DNA from: Flavobacteriaceae bacterium
GTDB taxonomy: Bacteria > Bacteroidota > Bacteroidia > Flavobacteriales > Flavobacteriaceae
DNA length: 64,000 bases
Direction: 5' to 3'
Assembly (NCBI GenBank): GCA_002746415.1
Contig: NVXD01000016.1
Span: 62,001 to 126,000 of the forward strand
Shown: positions 34,274-43,542 of the stretch, piece after piece
Numbering within the stretch: position 1 is the first letter of the stretch
Layout of the letters: each line of letters starts with the position of its first letter
Program-made: the position numbers and the translations under genes
Notes under the pieces: generated by a model
The model's input: only the letters and a program-made list of their open reading frames with translations
Told to the model about the DNA's origin: nothing
Database searches by the model: none

Positions 34274-35617
34274 TTAAAAATTGAGGTCAGTCTCAGGGTT
34301 TTCTATTTTTTTTGTGGGTAGGTTGGTGTTTTCTAAAATGTACCCAGCCAAAATTTTCTCTACCAATTCCTCTTTAGTAAGATGATGAAACACGGTATGA
34401 ATTTTATTCCTAAACTCATCAGAAACCGCACGATTAGGTTTTGTTTTAAAGATTTTCTTAGCCCATAAAAGCGTATTGTTTTCCTCAATACTTTGAGCAT
34501 CAGCCTTTTTGAATTTTTTAAAAGTAATCCCTAATTCCTTCTCAAACTCAGTAATATCTGCAACTTCATCTTGTTGCAACACAGTTAAAGAAAACCCCTT
34601 TGCCCCTGCCCTAGCGGTTCTTCCGCTTCGGTGTACGTAGGTTTCATGCACATCTGGCAGATGATAATTAACCACGTATGTGATTTCCTTAACATCTATA
34701 CCTCTAGCTGCCAAATCCGTGGCCACAAGAATATTAATGTGCCCTTCTCTAAACTGCCCCATAATCCGATCACGAATAGGTTGTGATAAGCTACCGTGCA
34801 GGGCTCCAGATGAGAATTTATGTATCGCCAAGTTTTTTGCAAGCTTATTAACAGCCGCTTTTGTTTTACAAAAAATAATGCCACGTTCTCCTTCTCTAGA
34901 GTTTAGAAAATGCATCAATACCTCTAATTTCTCAATAGGGGCTACCACTACATATTGGTGATCTATTCCTTGATGCCCAACCGTTTCCATATCGGTCTTT
35001 ACTTCTGTTACATGTTTGGACATGTAATTTTGTATCATTTGTTTTATGGTCCCCGGCATGGTTGCTGTAAACAAAATGGTTCTTCTCTTTTTAGGTAGCT
35101 GAGCAACTATTTTATCCAAACCATCTTTAAGGGCACTTACCATTTCATCAGCTTCATCCAAAACCAAATAATTAGCTTCTTTGATGTTAATGGCATTTCG
35201 TTGCATTAAATCTATCAAACGCCCAGGAGTAGCCACAACAATATGGGTTGGCTGCTTTAATTGTTCTATTTGAGGTTTTATGGGAATCCCTCCACAGATT
35301 GAAGCAATGGATACATCAGGCAAATTTGACGCAAACGACATTAAATTAGCATGGATCTGTTGTCCCAATTCCCGTGTAGGCGCAAGAATTACAGCCTGTA
35401 TCGTTGGGTTTTCAATGTTTATCAATTGCAATAAGGGCAATCCGTATGCAGCAGTTTTCCCTGTGCCGGTTTTTGCCAAGCCTACAAAGTCATCCTTCTT
35501 TTCCAATAAAATTGGAATTGCTTTCTTTTGGATATTTGTTGGGACTGAGATTTTTAATGCAGCCAGACTTTCTTGAAGGGGCGCTATGATTCCTAAATCC
35601 GCGAATTGCTTTGACAT
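34274..35617 (-). CDS. DEAD-box RNA helicase
   Basis: The 447-residue protein has TNIQKKAIP (Q motif), AKTGTGKTAAYGLP (Walker A), LDEADEM (motif II), LFTATMP in place of SAT, and HRSGRTARAG (motif VI). It is a full-length two-domain core with a short C-terminal extension. Its likely role is RNA remodelling in ribosome assembly or cold adaptation. It is the first gene of a two-helicase operon with 32911-34269. Confidence 0.92.
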   Translation of the reverse strand: MSKQFADLGIIAPLQESLAALKISVPTNIQKKAIPILLEKKDDFVGLAKTGTGKTAAYGLPLLQLINIENPTIQAVILAPTRELGQQIHANLMSFASNLPDVSIASICGGIPIKPQIEQLKQPTHIVVATPGRLIDLMQRNAINIKEANYLVLDEADEMVSALKDGLDKIVAQLPKKRRTILFTATMPGTIKQMIQNYMSKHVTEVKTDMETVGHQGIDHQYVVVAPIEKLEVLMHFLNSREGERGIIFCKTKAAVNKLAKNLAIHKFSSGALHGSLSQPIRDRIMGQFREGHINILVATDLAARGIDVKEITYVVNYHLPDVHETYVHRSGRTARAGAKGFSLTVLQQDEVADITEFEKELGITFKKFKKADAQSIEENNTLLWAKKIFKTKPNRAVSDEFRNKIHTVFHHLTKEELVEKILAGYILENTNLPTKKIENPETDLNF

Positions 35618-35714
35618 GATTAAATTTTGGGCAAAGATAATGGTATAAAACGATTAACTCAATATCCTTAGGGTTGTGATTCTTAGCAACTTTTCATTCT
35701 TGATAAGATTCGGA

Positions 35715-35784
35715 AGATTTCTCAGTTATTCCTCCTTTGAAATGACATTCAAAAGGATAGTAGTCGTTCCTCTTTTGGAATGAC
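35715..35784. repeat. Two copies of the interspersed flavobacterial repeat
   Basis: AGATTTCTCAGTTATTCC followed by TCCTTTGAAATGAC is at 35715-35746, and a shorter copy GTCGTTCCTCTTTTGGAATG followed by AC at 35763-35784, which is almost self-complementary. They are related to the elements at 31104-31272. They lie in the gap between two helicase genes. Confidence 0.6.
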
Positions 35785-35816
35785 ATTCATGATGCACAAT
35801 ACTGTACTTATTTGGT

Positions 35817-37370
35817 TTAGTCTTCTGGTGGAAAACCATGAATCTCTTCAAAAATAGCGTCAAAGTTTTGGCGTAAATAGGCATTCAATTTTTTCTGATA
35901 ATCATCTTTTAACCAGCTTAAAAAATTAAAAGTGCTTCTACTAATACATTTTGCATATGTTTGTATACGTTGGTCGATATCCCCATTAAGGAGTTTTGCA
36001 AGTGCTAAGGCATCATATACATCCTCACTATTTTCAGTACATATTTTTGCATGCTGGGCTATAGAACGTTCCAATACTACTTTGGAAGATTCTCCTTTGG
36101 CTATAGCTGTAATATAGATATCCTTAAGATCAAAATAAACATCCTCAGATTTTGAAAATTCTTTCCTGATTTCCTCAGGCATTTCATGCTTAAACCTGCC
36201 TTCTATGTCTTCATCGTTTTGCAAACGCTCCACAAAGAATTTAGGTGATTTAAAAATGGTCTGCCAATCTAAATCTGCTCCCCAAGGACCAAATCTATAG
36301 TTATTGTTACCCAAATCTATAACAGAGAATTTATCTTTATTATTGAGGATACGAGAACCACGACCAATCATTTGATAATACAACGTTAATGATTTTGTTG
36401 CCCTATTCAAGATAATGGTATCAATTGTTGGTTCATCAAAACCAGTGGTTAAAATACTTACTGATGTTAAAATAGCATCCGGGGTCTCTTTAAACCATTG
36501 CAATATTTGTTTACGCTGCTTTTTTGTAGCTGTATTATCTAAATGAGCAACAGGAAGTCCTGCTGCTTTAAAAGTGTAGTATACTTGTACAGAGGTGTTG
36601 ATTCCATTATTGAATATCAACGTCTTTTTCCCTGTAGAATGTTTTTTATAAGCTTCTAACAACTTGTCCAACATACTAGTGCTGGAATATAAGTCTTCAG
36701 AAGATTTTACAGTATAGTCTCCATTGGAACCTATTTCTAGGGAAGTTAGCCCCATATCATACTGAAAAACTTCTGCTCTTGCCAAGAATTCGTTCTCAAT
36801 TAATGATACAATGGTTTCACCAGTAATTAACTCATCATAATTATCCTTCATGGGTAAGCCCTTGTTAGAACTTAATGGTGTTGCCGTAACACCAAGGATA
36901 AAAGATTTTTCGAAAAATTTAAAAAGTTTGGTAAAGGAGTTGTAGTGAGCTTCATCAATAATGACTAGGCCAATATCTGAGATATCCAGTTGATTATCAT
37001 TTAACCTATTATTCAAGGTTTCTACCATGGCCACAAAACAGCTGTAGCGGTCTTGGTCATCTAGATTAGCCGTACTGTTCACTACTTTATTCACTACACC
37101 AAAACCAGTAAGCATTTCAGAGGTTTGGTTACACAACTCCACACGGTGAGTCATGACCAACACTTTTTTGCTGTGGTTCTTTAAATACTGACGTACAATT
37201 TCTGAGAAGATAACAGTTTTTCCTCCACCTGTAGGTAATTGATATAGTAGATGATAATCCTCTTGAGCAGTTTCAAACTTATCAAAAATTTGATCTATAG
37301 CGCCTTTTTGGTAGCTATATAATTCTTTATCCGTTTTCTTTGCCTGTAATCCTATTGCCTGCTCTGCCAT
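35817..37370 (-). CDS. SF2 DEAD/DEAH helicase (type I restriction HsdR/RAD25-like core)
   Basis: The 517-residue protein starts with YSYQKGAIDQIFDKF and Walker A QLPTGGGKTVIFSEI, followed by VMTHRVELCNQT (motif Ia), IIDEAHYN (motif II, DEAH), LGVTATPL (motif III) and YQMIGRGSRI (motif VI). This order and the spacing match the SF2 family of ATPases that includes XPB/RAD25 and the motor of HsdR, without a nuclease domain. The C-terminal 150 residues are unrecognised. It acts on DNA or RNA in the cytoplasm; the task is not known. No restriction-modification genes adjoin it. Confidence 0.88.
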   Translation of the reverse strand: MAEQAIGLQAKKTDKELYSYQKGAIDQIFDKFETAQEDYHLLYQLPTGGGKTVIFSEIVRQYLKNHSKKVLVMTHRVELCNQTSEMLTGFGVVNKVVNSTANLDDQDRYSCFVAMVETLNNRLNDNQLDISDIGLVIIDEAHYNSFTKLFKFFEKSFILGVTATPLSSNKGLPMKDNYDELITGETIVSLIENEFLARAEVFQYDMGLTSLEIGSNGDYTVKSSEDLYSSTSMLDKLLEAYKKHSTGKKTLIFNNGINTSVQVYYTFKAAGLPVAHLDNTATKKQRKQILQWFKETPDAILTSVSILTTGFDEPTIDTIILNRATKSLTLYYQMIGRGSRILNNKDKFSVIDLGNNNYRFGPWGADLDWQTIFKSPKFFVERLQNDEDIEGRFKHEMPEEIRKEFSKSEDVYFDLKDIYITAIAKGESSKVVLERSIAQHAKICTENSEDVYDALALAKLLNGDIDQRIQTYAKCISRSTFNFLSWLKDDYQKKLNAYLRQNFDAIFEEIHGFPPED

Positions 37371-37511
37371 ACCATCTCTTTCTAAAAAAGTGCAAATTTA
37401 CTGCCTTTATGGAGTTATTGACGAATAATAATAAAGAAATTATGATGCTATTTGTTAAACTGTCCAGCTCTATGGGTATAATACCTATTTAAAAAGGGGA
37501 AATTTGAAAAT

Positions 37512-37543
37512 AAAAAAAGGGGATGCGCTATGTCACCCCCTTT
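37512..37543 (-). terminator. Rho-independent terminator of the M16 peptidase gene
   Basis: Read on the minus strand, a stem GGGGGTG/CATCCCC (one G-T pair) is followed directly by seven T. It lies about 25 bp after the stop of the M16 gene at 37566. The shape is a standard intrinsic terminator. Confidence 0.8.
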
Positions 37544-37565
37544 CCTAATGTGTTTTTAGAATTGT

Positions 37566-40421
37566 TTAATCCTTTATAACCTTAGACTTCACTTCCTTGG
37601 CATCCTTATCCAATAAAATCACTTCATCAAAACCTGCATCATTAAACTTTTCGAATTGAGTTGCAGCGTCACCAATAACCAAATAACCCATTTTACTGGC
37701 ATCAAGATATTTATTGGCCAAAGCTTTATGTTGCTCTAAGGTCATATCACTTATTATTTTCTCTTCACCGGCAATATAATCCGTAGCCAAATCATAACTG
37801 CTTATGTTTTGAAGCAGTCGTAAAAGTGACCCTTGCGTCTCAAAACGACGTGCATTGGACTTTATCAATGCATTTTTAGTGAAATCCAAATCTTCCTGAG
37901 AAATACCTTCTTTGTATTTTTCTATTTCTTCCTTAAAAATCATTACCGATTCATAAGTAGTATTTGTTCTAACGCTAGAGGACGCTGTAAATGTTCCTCT
38001 AATCTTTGAACCGCTAAAACGAGTATTTGCACCATAGGTATATCCTTTTTCTTCCCGCAAAATAAGGTTTACATTTCCTGAAAATGAACCACCCAATTTA
38101 TAATTCATAACAGTTGCAGCAAAATAGTCCGGGTTTGTACGTGCCATTCCCAAATACCCAATATTAATGACAGATTGTTTGGCATTAGGGATATCTACAA
38201 AATATAAAGAAGCTTTATCTCTCTCTCCTTTAATTTCATATGTTGGTATGGCAACCACATCACCTTGCCAATTGTTTTCAAGATTGCTTAAAACTGCTAG
38301 CGCTGTTTCTTGATCTATATTTCCTACAATATGGAATTTACTAATTGCGGGTGAAAAATTCTTAGCATAAAATTCTTTTAAGTCATCCATTGTAATGGTT
38401 TCAACTGATGCTTCAGTACCGCTTGTAGGATGTGCAAACATATGTTCTTCACCATAAATCAATTTATTATAGACATTCCTTGCAACTGTATTTGGGTTTG
38501 CTGCTGAGCGCATAATTCTATTTATAGTACTAGTTTTTATACGCTTAAGCTCTTCTTCGTCCCAACGTGGTTGCAGAAGGATTTCTTCTACTAGTGCCAT
38601 TGTTTTTTCAAAGTTTCTTACCAAAGTGTTTCCAGCAATAGTTATGGACTCTCTGCTAGTATACATATTTATAGATGCTCCTAAAAGCTCTATTTCTTCC
38701 TCCAATTCTTCCGGGGTTTTAGTGACTGTGCCCTCCATTAAAATGTCGGTCATTAGATTGGCTACTCCAATTTTATCAAAGGAATCCAATAAATGCCCTC
38801 CATCAATTACCAAACTAAAGTTTACCAAAGGCAATTCCGTTTGTTCCATACCATATACTTTCAAATTGTTAGAAAGTGTGGTTGACCAAGATGCAGGAAT
38901 GTTCAACTTTGGGGATACCCCTTCTTCAGGTTCTATAGACCTGTCAAAATTAGAGGGAGTTTTTACAACTTCCTCAGGTGAATCTTCTATTGATACTTCT
39001 ACATTATCTTTTATTTCCTCTTCTACAACAGCAGCCAATTCTGAATCTTTGGCTATTAAATCTAACTTTCCTTTAGGAACAAAGCTAGTAATTACATAGT
39101 GTTTATCTTTAATGTAAGTATTGTAAACACGCATAACATCCTCTTTGGTAACCGCCTTGATGTTTTCTATATCCTGAGTAATGAAACCTGGGTCTCCTGC
39201 AAAAGCATTGTACTGTGACAGTCGAAAAGATTTTCCAAGGACACTGCTAATTCCATTATAAAAATCGGTTTCTAGCCCTGCTTTAATACGTTCAATATCT
39301 TTATCCGTAACCCCATCTTCTTCAAACATTTTAAAAGACTCAAAAATAGCATCTTCAACGTCTGCTAAATTTCTCCCATCATTGGCTGTAATACGAATAC
39401 GAAAAGTACCTGCCAACTCTTGGGAATTGTTAAATGCACGAGTGCTAGAGGTTAATTCTTTATCTTTTACAAGCACTTTATATAGTGGCGCTTTTTTACC
39501 ATTAGCTAGTAATTGTCCAAGGAAATCTAAAGCATAGGCATCATCTTCAAATTGTTGCAATGTTGGCCACACCATATTTAATTGTGGAGCGGTGGCAAAG
39601 TTATCTTCATGGTACAACCTTTTGGTTTCACTCAATGTTACCGGTTGTGGCTCCATTGGGCTAACTGTTTGCCTACTTTTTATTTCTCCAAAATATTTCT
39701 CAATCAGTGTTTTGGCGTCTTCAGTTTCAAAATCACCAGCCAATACCAACGTTGCATTATTTGGTCCATAAAACTTATCATAAAACTCTTTGACGTCTTC
39801 TATGGTTGCATTTTGAAGATCTACCAACTCCCCAATTACTTGCCAATTATAAGGGTGTCCTTCGGGATATATGGCTTTATCCAATACCCAACCAGTATGT
39901 CCATAAGGATTATTATCTACACGTTGTCTTTTTTCATTCTGAACCACTTCCTGTTGATTATAAAAAGCAGATTCAGTCACTGTGTTTATTAAAAAGCCCA
40001 TTCGGTCACTTTCCAACCACATTATTTTTTCCAACGCATTGTTTGGAACTACTTCATAATATATAGTACCATCTTTCCAAGTACCACCATTCAAAGTGCC
40101 TCCAACATCTTGGATTTTCTTAAAAAATTGATCTTGAGGCACATTTTCAGATTCTTGAAAAAGCATGTGTTCAAATAAATGGGCAAAACCAGTTCTCCCT
40201 GGTTTTTCTCTGTTTGAACCTACGCCATATTGAATGGCCAATGATACTATTGGGTCAGACTTGTCCTGATGAAGGACTACTTCGAGGCCATTCTCCAATT
40301 GATATTTTTCAAACTCTATTGCAAGTTTGTCTCCAGTACTATCTTCTGTATTGCACGATGCAAAACATAGGATTAGGAATGCAGTTACAGCTACGGCTGA
40401 ACGTTTTTTTAGATTGATCAT
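37566..40421 (-). CDS. M16 family zinc metallopeptidase, lipoprotein, two-domain
   Basis: The 951-residue protein has a lipoprotein signal (lipobox FASC, Cys23) and two M16 halves. The first half carries the inverted zinc motif HLFEH (His81, Glu84, His85) with the downstream Glu in NEKRQRVDNNPYG. The second half (from about 490, NLKVYGMEQTELPLVNFSLV) lacks the HxxEH site, as normal for the M16B/pitrilysin C-terminal partner domain. It is a periplasmic peptide or small-protein degrading enzyme. A -7 box and a terminator frame it as a single-gene unit. Confidence 0.93.
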   Translation of the reverse strand: MINLKKRSAVAVTAFLILCFASCNTEDSTGDKLAIEFEKYQLENGLEVVLHQDKSDPIVSLAIQYGVGSNREKPGRTGFAHLFEHMLFQESENVPQDQFFKKIQDVGGTLNGGTWKDGTIYYEVVPNNALEKIMWLESDRMGFLINTVTESAFYNQQEVVQNEKRQRVDNNPYGHTGWVLDKAIYPEGHPYNWQVIGELVDLQNATIEDVKEFYDKFYGPNNATLVLAGDFETEDAKTLIEKYFGEIKSRQTVSPMEPQPVTLSETKRLYHEDNFATAPQLNMVWPTLQQFEDDAYALDFLGQLLANGKKAPLYKVLVKDKELTSSTRAFNNSQELAGTFRIRITANDGRNLADVEDAIFESFKMFEEDGVTDKDIERIKAGLETDFYNGISSVLGKSFRLSQYNAFAGDPGFITQDIENIKAVTKEDVMRVYNTYIKDKHYVITSFVPKGKLDLIAKDSELAAVVEEEIKDNVEVSIEDSPEEVVKTPSNFDRSIEPEEGVSPKLNIPASWSTTLSNNLKVYGMEQTELPLVNFSLVIDGGHLLDSFDKIGVANLMTDILMEGTVTKTPEELEEEIELLGASINMYTSRESITIAGNTLVRNFEKTMALVEEILLQPRWDEEELKRIKTSTINRIMRSAANPNTVARNVYNKLIYGEEHMFAHPTSGTEASVETITMDDLKEFYAKNFSPAISKFHIVGNIDQETALAVLSNLENNWQGDVVAIPTYEIKGERDKASLYFVDIPNAKQSVINIGYLGMARTNPDYFAATVMNYKLGGSFSGNVNLILREEKGYTYGANTRFSGSKIRGTFTASSSVRTNTTYESVMIFKEEIEKYKEGISQEDLDFTKNALIKSNARRFETQGSLLRLLQNISSYDLATDYIAGEEKIISDMTLEQHKALANKYLDASKMGYLVIGDAATQFEKFNDAGFDEVILLDKDAKEVKSKVIKD

Positions 40422-40443
40422 GATGTTATAAAATTTTATAACC

Positions 40444-40451
40444 CAAATATA
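40444..40451 (-). promoter_or_regulatory. -7 box TATATTTG before the M16 peptidase gene
   Basis: On the minus strand TATATTTG matches TAnnTTTG, 22 bp before the ATG at 40421. The expected TTTG at -33 is only partly present. Confidence 0.45.
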
Positions 40452-40527
40452 ACAAAATGCATCAATGCTGTTGCGAAATATTAGTTAATGCTTTTAATTT
40501 ATTGAAAACTAATAGTTTAAAGTAGTG

Positions 40528-41460
40528 TTACTTTTTCTTATTCTTGTTTAGGAATCTAGAATAGCCTTTTAATCTCTTTTTTGTATTGATGAAGTACACC
40601 CCTGTCAATAATACTACAGCGGCAATAATAGATTGGACGGTTATTTGCTCATTTAAAAAATACCATCCCAACAGCATTGCTATAATCGGATTTACATACG
40701 TATTGGTAGCTACCTTTTCTGGGGAGATTGCTTTCAACAAATAATTAAAAGAGGTAAATGCTACAATACTACCAAACACCACCAACAATATCATTGAAAG
40801 TTGTACTTGTCCACTCCATTGCGTTGGCCAAGACCATGGTTCTCCTATAAGTTGACTTAAAATGGCCATGATGACGCCACCTGTTACCATTTGATAGCCC
40901 GTATTCACAAAAAAGTTGCTTGGTAATTCTGCTTTTGCAACAAAAAGACTGCCAAAAGCCCAACTGAGCATACAAAACATAAGTAATACTATTCCAAGTA
41001 CTGCGTCTTCTTGTAGTACCACCTGTCTTTGACTCACTAAAAGATACATGCCCAAAACACCTAAAACGACGCCCACATAGGACATTGCTTTTATCTTTTT
41101 TCCTTCCACTATGCGCATTAACAATAATATAACCAATGGTTGGGCAGATATAAGAAGTGCTGCAAAACTACTATCAACATATTTTAATGCCCAAACTGCT
41201 ATTCCATTGCCTAATGTTAAAAATAAAAAACCGGCAATAATGGTATTAAGCAAGTGCTTTTTACTAATTATGATGGAAATACCCATGAGTTTGCACAGCA
41301 AGAATATAAGCACTCCTGCTGTAAAAAAACGAATACCTGCCAACATAAAAGGCGGCAAGTCTGTCACTGCAATTTTATTTAGTAGATAGGTAGAGCCCCA
41401 AATAACATAAATAGAAAAAAAAGCAAGAATTATAAGTGTTCTATTCTGAGGTTTACCCAT
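40528..41460 (-). CDS. EamA/DMT family transporter
   Basis: A 310-residue membrane protein with ten predicted helices in two homologous halves. The N-terminal VIWGSTYLLNKIAV and the FASFAALLISAQPLV-like segment, together with the second-half motif SPEKVATNTYVNPIIAMLLGW, are EamA (RhaT-like) hallmarks. It is likely a metabolite or amino acid exporter; substrate unknown. The C-terminus is Lys-rich. Confidence 0.9.
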   Translation of the reverse strand: MGKPQNRTLIILAFFSIYVIWGSTYLLNKIAVTDLPPFMLAGIRFFTAGVLIFLLCKLMGISIIISKKHLLNTIIAGFLFLTLGNGIAVWALKYVDSSFAALLISAQPLVILLLMRIVEGKKIKAMSYVGVVLGVLGMYLLVSQRQVVLQEDAVLGIVLLMFCMLSWAFGSLFVAKAELPSNFFVNTGYQMVTGGVIMAILSQLIGEPWSWPTQWSGQVQLSMILLVVFGSIVAFTSFNYLLKAISPEKVATNTYVNPIIAMLLGWYFLNEQITVQSIIAAVVLLTGVYFINTKKRLKGYSRFLNKNKKK

Positions 41461-41530
41461 AAAAAATAAGAATAAAGCATATTCTAATCAAAAAAATACT
41501 TTGCAGCTTTATTTAATAAGCTAGAAAAGT

Positions 41531-41989
41531 TTAAATTTTCTTCACACGAACGGCATTCATTCCTTTCATGCCCCTTTCCAATTCAAAAGAGACCTTGTCA
41601 TTTTCGAAAATTTCATCAATTAACCCACTAACATGACAAAAGTATTTTTCTTGATTTTCTGAATCGATAATAAATCCAAAACCTTTTGAAGAATCGAAGA
41701 AAGAAACTTTGCCGTTTCTTACTGGGTCAAATTCTTCTACATCACCCTCTTCTTTCTTAGGTATTCCCAAAACAATACTATCTGCCTCAATTTCTATCTT
41801 CATTGTTGGGTCTGGTGGTGTGTCAACTAGATTTCCGTTAAAATCAACATAGGCCATTGGAATACCTATTTTCCCGTGCTCTTTAGCGTCTAGCTTACGG
41901 GCCAACATTTTCTTTCTTTTGTCTTCACGCTTTTTTAAGCGTTTCTTTTCCTTTTCACTTTTATTAAATGTCTGTTGCGATTTTGCCAT
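41531..41989 (-). CDS. Cold-shock domain protein with basic N-terminal extension
   Basis: The 152-residue protein has an N-terminal region rich in Lys/Arg (residues 10-36, KKRLKKREDKRKKMLARKL), a linker, and a cold-shock domain at about 90-152: NGKVSFFDSSKGFGFI (RNP1) and EKYFCHVSGL (RNP2). It is twice the size of the CspA type. It is probably an RNA chaperone acting with helicases of the kind found nearby. A -7 box at 42145 implies a long leader of about 150 bases. Confidence 0.88.
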   Translation of the reverse strand: MAKSQQTFNKSEKEKKRLKKREDKRKKMLARKLDAKEHGKIGIPMAYVDFNGNLVDTPPDPTMKIEIEADSIVLGIPKKEEGDVEEFDPVRNGKVSFFDSSKGFGFIIDSENQEKYFCHVSGLIDEIFENDKVSFELERGMKGMNAVRVKKI

Positions 41990-42504
41990 TCGTCTGTTTT
42001 AATTATGATACCAATAAATTCTTGATAAAGAAGAAGTGAAATACTAAACGAATGTTTGAAAAGAACAATGAGTGTATACTATTATTTCCTATAAGCAAGC
42101 CAGTAATAGCAATTATAGATTTATGTGTATCTTCTTTAATTCTGCAAATATAAAATTTCCTTTTTAATTTAGCAGCATTTATTATCATACAGTAGGTTAC
42201 ATAACTTCAATAAGCCGCTTAAAAGTGCACATGCTTGATTTAATGTATAACTTCCCTAAAAACATAAAATAAACCCCCATGAATAATGTTCTGCATAGCA
42301 TGATTATATTTTGATTTCATAAATTTAATTTTAACTGACACGTAAGTTGCTGTTAATCTGATAATTATATATACATTAAAACACTATTAAGGAGAAGGAT
42401 AATCAATTATAAAATGTATTTCCTCAAAGAAAAATCAAACCTCTAAAAAGTTTCAAAGCATTTATAGGATAATTTCCTATCTTGATAAAATATAATTTGT
42501 TGCT
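41990..42504. other. Intergenic region between divergent genes (cold-shock 5' leader)
   Basis: No gene is seen in the 515 bp. The half near the cold-shock gene is probably its leader. A minus-strand -7 box lies at 42145-42152. The half near 42505 is AT-rich with no clear element except a TATAATTTG at 42486-42494 just before the start codon, which has one base too many for a standard -7 box. Confidence 0.4.
42145..42152 (-). promoter_or_regulatory. -7 box TATATTTG for the cold-shock gene
   Basis: TATATTTG on the minus strand fits TAnnTTTG. It would give a leader of about 150 bases before the ATG at 41989. Long leaders are typical of cold-shock mRNAs. No exact TTTG is found at -33. Confidence 0.4.
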
Positions 42505-43125
42505 ATGTTTAAAAAAATATTTTTTTTCGTTTTCCTTATGGGATGTCAACTAAATGGCCAAGAGAAGCCAATTAAAATTGAGATAAAAGAATTACCAAAC
42601 CGTTTGGCATTTTATGGATTGAATGAAACTGAAAAAGATTATGATGTTCTATTTACCGTTAAAGGAAGTAATTTTAGGCAAAGTGCTGCAAAACCAAGGT
42701 TAATACGAATACCCGCTACTTCTAAAGTGCATTTAAAGACCATTATTTTATTTAGGGGCAAAAAACCCGTGTATACATATAATGTAGTGACCAATGACAG
42801 CTTATCTAGGCGTGCCTTAAGAAAAGAACACACCATTATAGTTGTACCTCCGAAAAAGATAACGCCCAAAAAACATATTACAATTTATGCTTCCCAGGAA
42901 TGTGCAGCATGTACAACCATTATAGATTCACTAAATACTAATCACTATATCTTTAGGCAATACAACTTAGATGAAAATCCAAATATTAAAGAACAGTTAC
43001 AAAAAGTGTATGGTGCTGGGGTTTCATTGGACTCACTCAAGACCCCCATTGTCAATTTGGGAGGACGCCTGTATAAAGAAATTGAAAATTATGGGCAATT
43101 AATGAATGAGTTGCTTAAAGATTAA
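42505..43125 (+). CDS. Secreted glutaredoxin/thioredoxin-fold protein (CAAC)
   Basis: The 206-residue protein has a signal sequence with lipobox-like LMGC (Cys at 14). The N-terminal part (about 20-115) is beta-rich and of unknown type. The C-terminal part (about 125-205) is a glutaredoxin-like fold with the redox motif QECAACTTI (CxxC as CAAC) and a cis-Pro loop at KTPIVNLGG. It probably acts in the periplasm on disulphides or on a metal site. It is directly upstream of the peptide array but separated by 267 bp, and the hairpins in the gap suggest a separate transcript. Confidence 0.78.
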   Translation: MFKKIFFFVFLMGCQLNGQEKPIKIEIKELPNRLAFYGLNETEKDYDVLFTVKGSNFRQSAAKPRLIRIPATSKVHLKTIILFRGKKPVYTYNVVTNDSLSRRALRKEHTIIVVPPKKITPKKHITIYASQECAACTTIIDSLNTNHYIFRQYNLDENPNIKEQLQKVYGAGVSLDSLKTPIVNLGGRLYKEIENYGQLMNELLKD

Positions 43126-43258
43126 CGCTTTTATGTGCTAAAAAACAGACCTCTTCATATGTTTTTGATATAAAATCCTCTTCTGTTTCATTTTTTATAT
43201 GTTAAAATTTAAAATAATTACTTCTGCGTAATTAGTTGTATTTCAATTAATTACCATG

Positions 43259-43321
43259 TAATTTAACACTGTCTTGTGTTAAATTTTGCTTAAGACAGTA
43301 CTATTTATTGCATAGTACTGT
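43259..43321 (+). promoter_or_regulatory. Two adjacent perfect hairpins with cross-pairing loop, upstream of the peptide array
   Basis: Hairpin 1 (43260-43285): ATTTAACAC and GTGTTAAAT around TGTCTT, plus one flanking A-T pair. Hairpin 2 (43295-43321): ACAGTACTAT and ATAGTACTGT around TTATTGC, ten perfect pairs. The bases ACTGTCTT (43268-43275) around the loop of hairpin 1 are complementary to AAGACAGT (43292-43299) at the 5' foot of hairpin 2, so a pseudoknot or a switch between alternative structures is possible. Hairpin 1 is followed by only four T. It lies 72 bp before the first 37-codon frame. Confidence 0.55.
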
Positions 43322-43392
43322 AACAAAACAAATTGATTCTCGTCTTATAGATATATAACAAATTAATTATAACAATTTAAAAACAATATAAT

Positions 43393-43506
43393 ATGAGAAC
43401 TTTTATCAGTAACACACCAACAGAATCAAGAAGAAATTCATTTTTTTCAACCTTTAGAGACAGCAAAAGAGTACGCTGGGCAGAAAGTAGAAACCATACC
43501 CATTAA
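43393..43506 (+). CDS. 37-residue basic peptide, copy 1
   Basis: ATG AGA ACT TTT ATC to CAT TAA encodes 37 residues, with core RRNSFFSTFRDSKRVRWAES. Compared with copies 2-4 it has Ser6-Asn7 in place of Asn6-His7 and ends with TAA. The peptide has seven Arg and one Lys against two Glu and one Asp, three aromatic Phe clustered, one Trp, no Cys, and no signal sequence. Differences among copies fall mostly on third codon positions, which supports translation. No family is recognised. As the first copy after the hairpin leader it is probably transcribed with the others. Confidence 0.7.
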   Translation: MRTFISNTPTESRRNSFFSTFRDSKRVRWAESRNHTH

Positions 43507-43542
43507 GTATAAAATAATAATAACAATAAAAAAAAACATATC

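Noticed and set aside
35817-37370. Restriction-modification or defence system
   Set aside because: The helicase core resembles HsdR motors, but no nuclease domain, methyltransferase or specificity subunit is nearby.
38626-39099. Plus-strand gene inside the M16 peptidase
   Set aside because: It is a Ser/Thr-rich antisense frame produced by the composition of the peptidase gene and resembles no protein.
43126-43258. Terminator directly after the glutaredoxin-like gene (AAACAGA...TCTGTTT)
   Set aside because: The arms are only 7 bp with a loop of about 30 bases, so it is weak compared with the hairpins at 43259-43321.
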